Part shown: in pieces, positions 45,504 to 56,737 of the stretch
Layout: each line of letters opens with the position of its first letter
Numbering within the stretch: the stretch's first letter is position 1
Source of the DNA: Pseudo-nitzschia pungens
Taxonomy: Eukaryota; Bacillariophyta; Bacillariophyceae; Bacillariales; Bacillariaceae
Length of the DNA stretch: 64,000 bases
Direction: 5' to 3'
NCBI GenBank assembly: GCA_037355855.1
Contig: CM074759.1
Coordinates: forward strand, 3,286,001 to 3,350,000
The notes under the pieces: model-generated
What the model saw: only the letters and a program-made list of their open reading frames with translations
What the model was told of the DNA's origin: nothing
Database searches by the model: none
Position numbers and translations under genes: made by a program

Positions 45504-47475
45504 TGCGCATCACGCATTTTGTCTGACGTTCCGATGTTCCAGTACTAAAAATACGTAGATTTCTACACAACTTTACCATGCGATATCTCGCTCCCTTTTA
45601 CACCCCCAATCACAACCCCACGACCTACATGTATTAACCAAGACCTGCGCTCTTCATTTCTGCTATCGGTTCAGTTGCTGGCTGCTTCGTTTGGTTGAGT
45701 TGGTTGCCTATTCACCACTCGACGGACGATCGATCGGCAACAGCAACAGCGGCACCAAAACAAAAATGACACGTAATTTTCTACAGCACCTCCAGTACAG
45801 ATTCTACAGCAATTTGCCAATAATACTGTTGCCGCCGTCTTACATACTGCTCCGATCTGTTTCCAAGCTCCACCCTCAAGGCCCTTAAGTATATCTTATA
45901 CTTAATGTTCTACACTGTTTCCAAGCTTCCTAAGTGATTCCCACTTAACGTTCTACATTCTTCAAGGTTCCTTGCTAAGTCCCCTAAGTCTTTTCAAGGT
46001 GTAGTTCATGATCAGCTCCTTCCACTGTAGGAATATTTCTACAAGAAATTCCAGCTGTCATCTGTTTTCAAGTCCATTGCCCTGCTGGACCATATGTGTT
46101 TTCGCTTATGGTCCTACTGTTTTCTGGCCCAAGCCCCAAAGCCGCTAAGTACAGTTTGCTTAAGGCTCCACCACCTACATAACCCTCTCAGGTGTACAGT
46201 ATAAATGTCATCTGTTTTCAAGTCTACTGCCCTGATGGACCATAAGTGTTTTCGCTTATGGTCCTACTGTTTTTCTGACCAAAGCCCCAAAGCCGCTAAG
46301 TACAGATTGCTTAAGGCTCCACCACCTACATAACCCTCTCAGGTGTACAGTATAAATGTCATCTGTTTTCAAGTCTACTGCCCTGCTGGACCATAAGTGT
46401 TCTCACTTATGATCCTACTTTTTCTTGACCCAAGCCCCAAAGCTGCTAAGTACAGATTGCTTAAGGCTCCCCCACCCACATATAGCTCTCAGATGCATTC
46501 TTCAACTGTCATCTGTTTTCAAGTCTACTGCCCTGCTGGACCATAAGTGTTCTCGCTTAAGGTCCTACTATTTCCTGACCCAAGCCCAACAGCCGCTAAG
46601 TACAGCTTGCTTAAGGCTCTCCCACCTACATATACCTCTCAGATGCATTCTTCAACTGTCATCTGTTTTCAAGTCTACTGCCCTGCTGGACCATAATTGT
46701 TTTCGATAATGGACCTACTGTTTTTCTGACCCAAGCCCCAAAGTCGCTAAGTACAGGTTACTTAACGCTCCACCACATACATATACCCTTCCAGTTCACA
46801 GTACAGCTGCCACCTGTTTCTAAGCCTACAGGCCTGCTGGTACTTAAGTGTTCTCACTTAGAGCCCTGTTTCCAAGCTACTACGAAGTTCTGACAGGAGG
46901 ACAGCTGTTATGAATTTCGTTGTAGGCTCCACTGCCTCTATGTGTTATACCTTGGTACCAGTAGGTACCAATATGACAGCAGGTACCGTACCGAATGAGC
47001 ATGGTACCAGTAGGTACCACTCCAAGCATTACCTGGGAAATTTTGTTTGTGTTCTTCCGGAATGTGTTTGGGGCACTCGCTTTACTGATGCTGCAGTACA
47101 GCATGCTGAGACCAGTTTTGCTTTTGTATGCTGACCACTTGCATTACTGATACTATGTATCTGAGGAAGGGTTTTGCTTGTGTCGGCTGACCCCTAGCAT
47201 TACTGATGCTTTACAGTAGCATTCAAGGGACAGTTTTGCTTGTGTTTTCCCTTTCATGTTCTTGTTACCCGTCTCCTGTACGCTTTGCAACAGCAGTGTC
47301 TGTTGTGCTCTGGACTGGTTCGTTTTTTTCCTGTTTCTTACCAAGGTTCGTTTGCAAAATAGTCGTCTTTACAACCTGGGGCCTAAATCCCCCATGGTTG
47401 AGGCGACGCGTCGTTCTACAACTTGGGGTCCTGACTCTTCGATTGAGGCGACGATAAAGTCTGGTTACAGACCAT
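45504..47475 (+). mobile_element. Noncoding LINE derivative C
   Basis: A 1.97-kb element without ORF1 or ORF2. Its left end (GCGCATCACGCATTTTGTC) matches the LINE 5' end at 20550 minus a few terminal bases. Its right end (AAGTCTGGTTACAGAC) matches the LINE 3' stem-loop, but the terminal (TTA)n tail is absent. The middle is a 150-bp tandem array and unique DNA. The gypsy sequence on each side is not contiguous, so DNA was lost at the insertion or later. Confidence 0.82.
46057..46880 (+). repeat. 150-bp tandem repeats in LINE derivative C
   Basis: GTCATCTGTTTTCAAG recurs at 46057, 46207, 46358, 46508 and 46658, with a diverged copy at ~46809, giving a 150-151-bp period over ~5.5 units. Each unit includes GGACCATAAGTGTTTTCGC and CCCCAAAGCCGCTAAGTAC. 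The same unit recurs in minus orientation at 61160-61640 and 62340-63120. Confidence 0.9.
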
Positions 47476-48111
47476 AAAAACCTTACCTTCAGAACCCTCT
47501 CAGTCCAGCGAGTCCTCCGGTGGAGATTATTCCTCGAAGAATTTGGTGTCAACCTCACCTATGTTGAAGGCAAGAAGAATGTTCTTGCTGATGCCTTCTC
47601 CAGGCTCCCCCGGATGGATTCACCTACTGTGGGGAAGAAAGAAGCCCTTGGCAAGGGCACTCTTATTGATTTTTTGAAACTTGAAGTCCCCAAGCAGGAT
47701 GAAGAACTGTTTCTAGCAGAGTTCCCCAATTTGTTTCGACACTTATGCCATGATGTAGACAAAGAACTACAAACCTGTCTGCTGAACAATGAGTGTCTGC
47801 GCAATCTACCAAACAACCAAGATCTGGAATGCCCAGTGAACTACTCAACCATTTATCTTCATCAACAAAAAGATCCTACCATCAAGTTCAAGATTCAATC
47901 TAAAGCTTTCTTCTACCAAGAATTAGAAGGCAATCAAATGTTATGTTATGCGAATCAGTCCAACCCGGATATCATCTCCTGCTGGGTCATTGTGGATCCA
48001 CCAGGCTATATCAAACTATTTCAGCAAGATTCTATGCTGATAACCTGTCCAACTTATGCAAATCCTACATATGCTCTGACAACTGCATCAAATACAAGAA
48101 CCAGCACTCCA
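47476..48111 (+). pseudogene. Gypsy pol fragment (RNase H end to integrase finger)
   Basis: Matches copy 2 pol from DHKNLTFRTLSVQRVL through the integrase N-terminal region (GKKEALGKGTLIDFLKLE). A deletion near 47965 removes the stretch before CWVIVDPPGY, which is a frameshifted reading of the LLGHCGSTRLYQ region. The fragment then runs directly into LTR sequence at 48112. Not functional. Confidence 0.85.
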
Positions 48112-48299
48112 AGTATGTATCAAGATAAATATCAAGAGTCTTATGACTCCCCGATAATCCTCGACGTTCATTCATTCCATACTCAAGAAATCATTCCCAT
48201 GTTGTAAAGTATTCAACCATTCACAATTTTTATAATTATTCATCTTTAAAATACCTCTATCCCGTATCACTCCATCTAATTCTACCCTAGAGTGTTACA
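48112..48299 (+). repeat. 3' part of a gypsy copy 3-type LTR
   Basis: Matches the last ~170 bp of the 21089-21375 LTR (ATCAAGAGTCTTATGACTC ... CCCTAGAGTGTTACA). The LTR start is missing. It is joined to gypsy pol by a rearrangement. Confidence 0.82.
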
Positions 48300-48308
48300 T
48301 CATTATGC

Positions 48309-48875
48309 AATTGTTTCTCTGCATTCCCGGAAGACTGGGATCATAGTGTAATTGTTTCTCTGCATCCACAAAAGACCAGAAGCATCCTGTATTTTTGTAT
48401 TGGTACTCACAAAAAGACCAGGATCATCATGTATTTGGTTCCCTGTATTCCAGAAAGACCGGCATCATCATGTATTTGGTTCTCTGCATTCAGGAAAGAC
48501 CAGGATCATTGTGTATTTGTGTACCGGTACTCATAAAAGACCAATGTATTCCCAAAAGACCAGGATCAGTGCGTCATTGTTTCTCTGCATTCCCAAAAGA
48601 CCAGGATCATTCTGTATTTTTGTATTGGTGCTCATGATAAACAAAAGACCAGGATCATCATGTATTTGTATATGAGCACTCCCGAAAGACCAGGATCATC
48701 CTGTATTTGTGTACCGGCACTCACAAAATACCAAGATCATTGTGCAATTGTTTCTCTGCATTCCCAAAACACTGGGATCATTGTGTTTCTTGACCAGGAT
48801 CATCGTGTCATGGTCTTTCATTGTGTACTTATTTCTCTGCACTCCCAAAAGACATGGATCATCATATTTTGTGTC
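48309..48875 (+). repeat. ~42-bp minisatellite
   Basis: About 13 imperfect copies of a unit like TCTCTGCATTCCCAAAAG plus ACCAGGATCATCATGTATTTG. Units alternate between CTCTGCATTCC and GTACCGGTACTCA starts. No gene. Confidence 0.85.
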
Positions 48876-48886
48876 ATTAGTCCCTT

Positions 48887-48911
48887 GCAGCAGCAGCAGC
48901 AGCAGCAGCAG
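48887..48911 (+). repeat. (CAG)n microsatellite
   Basis: An uninterrupted run of about eight CAG triplets in noncoding DNA just after the minisatellite. A short GT/TG-rich tract follows near 49020. Confidence 0.9.
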
Positions 48912-49108
48912 GAACATCAATGAATTGCAGCTGTAGTCAATTTTGGAGTGTTTTGTCGAGGATGATCGGTGTTTGTAGCTGCTGTACTTGTTGCTGTTGT
49001 TGTTGCGGCGTTTTGTTGTTGTGTGTGTGTTTGACAAACACACACAAAGCACCGCATCCAACTGTTCGCCATTCGCTGCGTCTTCTGCACTCTTACAAGA
49101 CAAACTGA

Positions 49109-49585
49109 GCTAGGGGAAGCCAGTATAGGTACTGAATCGAACGCCTGCCAATTTCTATCTCATCGCAGTGGGTGGTTATGGAGTACTGGGTCACCGCACT
49201 GGATTGGACGTATACGGGAGAAATAGTAGCAAAACGCCCAATTCAACCGTTCGCTTTTCGCCGCCTCTTCTGAAGTGTTTCAGTACAAACCAAGCTAGGG
49301 GAAGCCAGTATAGGTACTGAATCGAACGCCTGCCAATTTCTATCTCATCGCAGTGGGTGGTTGTGGAGTACTGGGTCACCGCACTGGATTGGATGTATAC
49401 GGGAGAAATAGTAGCAAAACGCCCAATTCAACCGTTTGCTTTTCGCCGCCTCTTCTGAAGTGTTTCAGTACAAACCGAGCTAGGGGAAGCCAGTATAGGT
49501 ACTGAATCGAACGCCTGCCAATTTCTATCTCATCGCAGTGGGTGGTTGTGGAGTACTGGGTCACCGCACTGAATTGGACAAAAGT
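49109..49585 (+). repeat. 185-bp tandem repeats upstream of the hAT transposase
   Basis: GCTAGGGGAAGCCAGTATAG starts at 49109, 49294 and 49479, so the period is exactly 185 bp over ~2.6 units with few differences. The last unit breaks off near 49585, ~85 bp before the transposase start. Confidence 0.93.
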
Positions 49586-49667
49586 TGCCATGTCGTCTCC
49601 AAACAGGAAAGAATCAGCATCAGCTAGTACTATTGTAAATCCAGAGAAATGAACCAAAACCACAACC

Positions 49668-52600
49668 ATGGTTATTGATACAAAGGATGCAAAATATTCA
49701 CCACATCCACGCGTTTCAAAGTGGTGCAAGCTTGAGACAAGAGGTCGTTCTGCAACATCATCCAACTGGGACTACTTTCACGTGGTTAGCAAAGGATCTG
49801 AAAGTCATCAAAACATACCATCCAAGTTGAGAGGGAGTAAATACCTTTGTTGCTGCAACATATGTGGATTCATAACAAAGTATGGCCAAATCAGTTCAAC
49901 AAGAGGTACCAAGACATACACTAATGGAAATATGAAGAATCATCTGCAGTCACATGGAATTTTCAGTGATTCATTTTACGCTACAAAACAAAGTGCTGAT
50001 GGAAGTCCAAAGTGTACCCAACCAATTGATTCTCTTCTCAAAGCTGGTGTTGTGAAGTATGGAAGGAAAATTGAATCACAGAAAGCGATTCAGAGGCATC
50101 GTCTTAGGCAGGTGACAAAATGGATTGCAAGCAATAATCAGCCATTGAGTGTTGTAAAGAATAGTCGATTTCGGGCTATGATTGAATCCTTTTGTCCAGC
50201 AGGAGCAACAAATCATTTTGATGACAAGGCTGTGAAGAAAGATCTCCATTTCTTAGAACTTAAGATAAGAGAGTTTCAAGTGAGAGAAATGGAAGGAGCT
50301 TGGATTTCGACGACAATTGACCATTGGACTCCACAGAGAGGGCACGACAATTATGTTGGGATGCACTGCTCATGGATTAATAGCAATTGGAAGATGGAAT
50401 GTCGTCCATTGGGTCTTTTTTTGCACGACGGATCTACAACCGCAGAAGCCCTGATTGAAAAGTTTTATTCAGATATTGCAGAAAAGATCTCAGACAAGGC
50501 CAAGATTTTTGCATGTACTTCAGACACAACTGGTAACATGAATAAATTTGGAATGATGTTAGAAGAGAAAGGAATCCTACATCCATATTGTACTGATCAT
50601 TCAATTCATTTGACCTGCAAAAAACTGTACGATGATTCAACTTATGAGGACAACAATTCAATAAAAGATCCGATGAGCCCCTCAGCATGTGTCAAGATTG
50701 CGCGAAGGATTGTACTGCACTTCAACAAGTCAACACAAGCAACGTCAAGTCTGAAACTTGCCCAGCAGATTGTAAGGTTCAAGCAATCAGCAGCGCTAGT
50801 TGAAGATGGTATAAACAATTTCCATAATAGACAGCAGAAATCCCTAATTTTATTCCAAGATTGGTGGTCAACATATTCAATGGTTGAACGACTGCTTGAG
50901 TTGAAAGATGCTCTCAAGGAATGCTACCAAGGCAACTACAATATTCGATGTGAACACGAGCTAACAGATGAGCAGTGGGGAATATTGGAATGCATGGCTG
51001 TTGTGTTGAAACCAATGAAAGAAGGAATGAAAATGCTGGAAGGTGAAAAATACGTCACAGCCTCATGGGTTCCTCTTGTTGTGAAGAGAATTCGTGAAGG
51101 GATACAGATAGGTCTGAAGGATACTCAGCCACTTACTGTACAACATGATTTTGAAAATAGGTGGGGCACAGTAAGTGATTCGGTGTTCAATGAAGAAATT
51201 GTCTGTGGTAATAATAATAATATACGTATTTAAATAACTTTAATCACCAAAGGTGAAACTAAATTACTCAGTCTGTAACCAGACTTTAACGTCGCCTCCA
51301 TCATAGAGTCAGGACCCCAAGTGGCAGAGCGACAAATTTTTCAAACAAACCTTGAACATCAAGCAGGGAAAAAGACAAACAAGTCCCACAAAATAGGGAC
51401 TTGAGAGAAAAAGAGATGGGATGATATTGGGATTCAAACCAGTATCCAAAGGTATGGGACAGGATGAGAAGCAGGAACAGAAGACAAAACCAAGGTTCAA
51501 AGTGTAATCAACCCTGAGGTCCAGTAAGCCATGCTCTGAGGAGAGCAGCCTCTCGTTGGTATGGCTGCACTGGTGGGACAGGCGCTGCATACTGCTTCCT
51601 TGCAAGGTGTATGGTTGCAAGCCACTGCCGCTTGGCAGTCAGGGTGTAACCTTGTAGGACTTGGAAAGGGGTTTGTAAAAGGGAGTGTGACTGGGGAAGT
51701 GCACCAGCTGCACCAATTGCCAATTCAGAGGTGATGGAAGCATCAAGAGATTGGTGTTGTTCAGCATCAAGGGTACCCCCAGGACCATGGAGTCGTTCAT
51801 TTCTGTAGGTCCAAAGATCCCAGGAGGTAAGAAAGAACTGATGGATGATAGCTGTAGCCCAACGTTTGGGAGAGCGCTTGCTTCCAATGTGGGAGTAGTA
51901 GTCAGCCTGGATTTGGTACCAGCAGGAGACCACCTACCAAGAAGCCAGTTGTGCCAACCAATTGTCCTCTGTGCCCTGACAGCAGAAGCAATTGCAAGTG
52001 AGTAGGATGATGGATAAATGTTCTGGCCCTTCCGAACTCTGGTGAGAAGATCCACAATGGCAGCGACCAATGAGGGATCAGTTTGTTCAACTTCAAGCCT
52101 CTTCTGCAGTGGTCCCGTGAAAGCTGACACACTGTGCTGGACTGCCCCAGTGTCCTTGCAGGATAGCACATGAGAAACCTTCTCGTTGTCTGCATCACAT
52201 AATGGGCACCTGGAGTGATCCTGATACTGGTAGTGGAGGAGTTGGTTGCCAACACCAATGCATCCAGAAGCAAACTTGACAAACCACCTTTGCATGCCAG
52301 GAGGTAGACGCTTGAAGGCAGTCAGATGGGCACACCAATGGATGGAACTCATAACAGGTTGTGGAATGGGAATGTCATGGTGGGTCTGCCAATATTGAAG
52401 AAGAGGAGGACCAGAAATAGGCAACATGGAAAGCATTCTGATCAAACCTTGAGCACTTGCTTCCATTTAGAGAAAAGGCCCAGGGCTCTAACACAAGTCT
52501 GGGATAGTGATGGGCAGAAGCTCTATGGACAGAGAGAAAGGCCTTTGCCATGCTGTCAACCTGATGATTGCGAAGGGCCCACCAATCAAGAAAGATTCCA

Positions 52601-53691
52601 GCTTGATGGCCCTGAACCCATTGAAAGTTCACAGAAATTGGCAGGGCAGAAATCATGTTTCTGATGACATAAACATAATCAAAAGACTTTTGGGAAATAA
52701 CCAATGGCCAAGATCCCTGAGCCTGTTTGAGAGCTGTGTCACCATCAAGGGCAATGTTGATAGAGCCAGAAGCAATATCATAAAGACTCACCAGAGCAGT
52801 GCAACAGGTGAGAACCCCAATGATACCTGCCAGTTCACTCCTATAGGATGACTGATCCTCAGGGGATCCACTGACAAAATTACAGCCAGTGAGGAACAAA
52901 GAAGCAGACTTGGTGGAGGTATTGGGTGACATAATGAAAGCAGAAGTTCCTCTGAGAAGGTCCGGATCAAATGAACCATCACAGACAGCACTGGCAGTAC
53001 CACTCTGGATAGCATCAACAAGGTGCTGACAGCCAGCCTGTGGTAGGGAATATTTGTGGAGAAGTACCCTTGGAGACACACAGAGTGAATCAAAGGCATC
53101 TGCAGGTCTGTGGTAAGATGAATTGACAGGTTGGTGTTGATTACTGTTTTGAAATTGCGATGGCTTTGGATCCAAGATTCAAAAGTTGACAATGCATCGA
53201 TTCTGATTCTGAGAAGGAAGGCATCTGGGAAAGAATTTTACAGTTGATGATTGATCAGAAGAAGACAAACGAAGAGAGACCAGTTGACAATGCTGGTGAA
53301 AGGAATGGTAGATCAGTGGATACAATTCATATCAGAACTGTACAAGCTAAGGGTGATGACAATGATGCCTTCCTGGACATGTTAGATGCAGACCAAGACA
53401 GTGATAGTGATGATGTTGGTGAAGGTTTTGGTGATAACAAACATGCAATGGTGGACCAAGCATGTAAAATTGAACTTGCCCAGTACAAAAAAGGCAACGT
53501 CAGCGTCAAGTGAAAGAATCTTTAGTAAAGCACGGAGAATCATCACATCGGATCGGAACCGCTTGGATACTGAAATTGCAGGTTCATTGTTATATGTTGG
53601 TTGTAATTTGGATTACTTTGATGAGTTGAAATTGAAGTATAAGTATGACGAGGTTCATGATGTTTATGATGATGCACATGATCTCAGTTAA
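49668..53691 (+). pseudogene. hAT-family transposase, broken by a LINE insertion
   Basis: Starts at ATG 49668. There is an N-terminal BED-type zinc finger (CCNICGFITKYG ... MKNHLQSH). The RNase-H-like core follows: first Asp in TTIDHWTPQRGHDN, second Asp in FACTSDTTGNMNKFG, then the CxxH motif YCTDHSIHLTC. The insertion domain runs to 51200. A LINE fragment (51212-53105) with an 11-bp duplication follows. Beyond it, AMALDPRFKS and the dimerisation domain ATSASSERIFSKARRI ... RLDTEIAGSLLYVGCN (to 53691) are recognisable but out of frame and missing segments. Inactive. No clear hAT termini were found. Confidence 0.88.
51212..53105 (-). mobile_element. 5'-truncated LINE insertion in the hAT gene
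   Basis: About 1.9 kb of the LINE 3' end, with tail, both stem-loops, 3' UTR and the ORF2 C-terminus (RNase H, knuckle CPLCDADNEKVSHVLSC), broken by several frameshifts. It is flanked by GTCTGTGGTAA at 51201-51211 and 53106-53116. The 5' truncation lies within ORF2 near the region before RNase H, typical of incomplete reverse transcription. Confidence 0.95.
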
Positions 53692-53733
53692 GTGTAAACA
53701 ATTACTAAGAATGATATTTTCCATGTCTGTTTC

Positions 53734-54265
53734 CTTGTGACGCCGGCGCCGGCTGTCCTGCTGGTCCCCAGAATCGAAACAGGACTCGAATGGCTTCTCC
53801 CATGCCTGTAGATAGAGAATGTGCTTTGAACCAGGTTCTAACTCCTTCTGGAAGAAAAGTTACAGTGTCACCAGCGAATAGGGTTTTGTTGGCACATTTT
53901 GGAGTGGTTGCTTGCTTTTGCTTGTGACGCCGGCGCCAGCTGTCCTGCTGGTCCCCAGAATCGAAATAGGACTCGAATGGCTTCTCCCATGCCTGTAGAT
54001 GGAGAATGTGCTTTGAACCAGGTTCTAACTCCCTCTGGAAGAAAAGTTACAGTGTCACCAGCGAACAGGGTTTTGTTGGCACATTTTGGAGTGGTTGCTT
54101 GCTTTTGCTTGTGACGCCGGCGCCAGCTGTCCTGCTGGTCCCCAGAATCAAAACAGGGCTCGAATGGCTTCTCCCATGCCTGTAGATGGAGAATGTGCTT
54201 TGAACCAGGTTCTAACTCCTTCTGGAAGAAAAGTTACAGTGTCACCAGCGAATTGGGTTCTGATC
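53734..54265 (+). repeat. 187-bp tandem repeats downstream of the hAT transposase
   Basis: CTTGTGACGCCGGCGCC starts at 53734, 53921 and 54108, a period of exactly 187 bp over ~2.8 units. The sequence differs from the 185-bp array upstream of the gene. Short frames run through it but shift between units, since 187 is not a multiple of three. A (CTA)n run follows at about 54291-54307. Confidence 0.93.
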
Positions 54266-54479
54266 ACCAAAGTTCACAAATTTTGGATGAGTACTACTAC
54301 TACTACTAGTGCCTGCTGCTGTTGCATATGACCAGCTATGGCTTTTCTGTCACTCCCATTCCTGCTATGAACAGTTATCATCAGAGGATGGGGTGGGCTA
54401 GTGCTAGCAAGGATGATATCAACAGTGGAGTTCTTCGTTATTATTAGTAGCAATTAGTAGTACTAAAAAAATTTACCAA

Positions 54480-54680
54480 AAAAATTTTGCCTGCAGCGCC
54501 ATCAACCCCCCCTTCCCCCCATTCTTGGGGGAGCTGTGCTCCCCCTTAGGGGGCTGCGCCCCTTTTGCTTTCGTTTTGCGAAATTTTGTTTTGCCCTTTG
54601 ATAACAAAACGAAAAAACTGCGAAAAATCGTTTTGCTCTCAAAAAACAAAACGTGCCCAATCGCTAGTGTTTGTCATCTT
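54480..54680. other. Cluster of inverted repeats (possible foldback element)
   Basis: GGGGGAGCTGTGCTCCCCC, then GGGGGCTGCGCCCC, then CGTTTTGCG/AAAACG arms around 54570-54650 that can pair. It could be a remnant of a foldback element. No coding potential was seen from 54310 to 55033 apart from short unsupported frames. Confidence 0.5.
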
Positions 54681-55041
54681 TGTTGGAATCCTAATTTATT
54701 ATGTGTTTCTGGTTGTTTTTGCTGTTTGGGTCCAGTGTCCAAGTTTTAGAAACAGTGTTTGTTTGTTTCTGCTAAATAGTTTGTTTCTTGTGTGTTGTAA
54801 CTCTGAGATATACTTTACTTGAGCACACACACATGGTTCTTCTTCTTGTCTTTCATCCAAAAACTAGTAAGTTACTTTGTAATAAGAAGTGCCCTAATTA
54901 CTAATTATACGCTGATACAGTAATCAATAAGTGTACTTACTAATTGTAGGTGTATTTTAATACGAAGTAAACCACTTATTTTTACTGCTCACATAAAGCG
55001 CGCACGCGCATGTATCTGACACGCCACACAAGTATCTGACC

Positions 55042-55773
55042 CAGGGGTCATAATAAGAAGGGGTGTGCCACGACGTCTGTCCGTCGTCCGTGTTCGACGT
55101 ACAAATACTAGTAAAAAAAAATGGCACTCCATATTCCATGTGTGGTCCAATTTAGAAAAATTTCCCTCAACCTCAATTTTTTTTTTCCACTTTCACTGCA
55201 TAATACTAACAAAAACTATTACACTTCAATCTATAACAACTCCATCAAAAATTGTAACAAAACAATATTTGAATATTGTATCTAGCCCAATTTTTTACAA
55301 GGATCATGAATATGTAACTGCTTTTCACTCTAGATGGATGGAAGATAAAGTAATTTATTTGGATGGATGGTCCAAATTTTGGTTCCAAGTGGAAGCTTTT
55401 AATTGAATAAAAATAAAACGGATGACGGACGGACGATCCGATTTTGTACTTTATATTCCAGGTGGAAGGCACAGATCACTGGTAGTTTGAATCAGCAATA
55501 TCAGACAGCAGATGGATGTAAACTGAAAAAGGTACTTACTACTTGACTCTCAACTATATACGTGAACTGCATATCAAATTTAAAAGTTGGAGAGTGATTG
55601 GAAGTGTACTTGGTAAGTTGCTTTATCAGGTACACTTTTACTAGTGATATGCAGTAAATTATGAGAAAAAAAAAATTGACTGAGGGAAATTTTTCTATTT
55701 TGGACCACACATGGAATATGAATTGCCGATTTTTAGTGATCGTGGCGTACCCCTTCTTATATTATGACCCCTG
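55042..55773. mobile_element. hAT-type MITE with long inverted repeats
   Basis: 732 bp, starting CAGGGGTCATAATA and ending TATTATGACCCCTG, flanked by a perfect 8-bp duplication ATCTGACC (55034-55041 and 55774-55781). The terminal inverted repeat is ~32 bp. Further inside, TTCCATGTGTGGTCCAA and AAAAATTTCCCTCA recur in inverse orientation near 55640-55725, so the arms pair over more than 100 bp. No transposase frame. The 8-bp duplication and CAGGG terminus point to hAT mobilisation. Confidence 0.93.
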
Positions 55774-55781
55774 ATCTGACC

Positions 55782-56665
55782 CACGAACGTTTTTCGGTAA
55801 AAAATAATACGAAGTAATACGGTAAGACCTTACCGTAAGGTTACCGTACAGTAAACCTTCTGAATAGTTGCAAAGCGTAATTACGTAAGTTAACCTTATG
55901 CTCTCTACTGTCGATACAAACGCGGGTATTATTATTTTTTAGTAAAGAGTGAGGTATTTATTCACTAGCTATTCGGGATTTATCCCCACAGTACTAGACT
56001 TTGAATATCATTACGCTCTACCGGTAATTACCGGTACAGTAAGCTCTGTGTCCTGATTGTACGGTACTTGTCCAGCAGTTTTTGTCTGTAGTATGAGTAC
56101 CGGTACAAGTAACCTCACCGTACTCGTAGTGCGTAAGATCTTACAGAAATTTGGTCAACTGCTGGTTTTGAGCTAAACCTTAGTCTACTAAGGTTAAGGT
56201 TCTTACTTCGTACTTCGTAATTACTTCGTACTTCGTACAATAATACAACAGTAACGGTAACTTAGTACCACAATGGAACTGATTCTCTCCCAGAAACATT
56301 CCGATGAGCGCACATGTAAGTGAATTCGTGTCATCAGAACGTCTCTCAACAGAACTTAGCATCTGATGATTATTACTACTACGGTAAGTGTTATTTTTCC
56401 TATTTTTTCTCGAGTAAGTTACCTGTACCGTACGAGTAAGATTGTCCCAGACATCACGGTGAAGAAACTATTCAGGCTTTCAGATCCTGAGTCAAAACAG
56501 TTTCATTTTGCCACATTACAGCAACGTGGTCGCATCATCAATTACTCTCTGCGTCGGCTGCGAAATTTTCTCTCCGGCCCTCGACACTTCACGGGGTGGC
56601 CATTTTTCAAGCTCCAAGTCGACGAATCGAGCCATCTATAACAACTTTATAGCAGTCAAATCATT
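55782..56665. other. Intergenic DNA upstream of the transporter
   Basis: No gene supported. Rich in short palindromic GTAC/TTAC motifs (CCTTACCGTAAGG, TTACCGGTA, CTTCGTACTTCGTA repeated at 56205-56240). The promoter of the downstream gene must lie in its right part; no TATA box was convincingly placed. Confidence 0.5.
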
Positions 56666-56737
56666 ATGTCAGTACTCACGGTGCACAAGAACACCAATCT
56701 TTTTCGAAGAGGGAAAAAATCTATTCCGCTGGCTTCG

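Noticed and set aside
48887..48911. CAG run as part of a polyglutamine gene
   Set aside because: The surrounding frames are short and lie in minisatellite DNA; no gene evidence.
54086..54331. Frame in the 187-bp repeats that looks protein-like (NQVLTPSGRKVTV)
   Set aside because: The repeat period is not a multiple of three, so the reading changes in each unit, and there is no start or stop conservation.
55782..56665. Second MITE in the GTAC/TTAC palindromes
   Set aside because: Short palindromes are abundant but no paired termini with a target duplication could be found.
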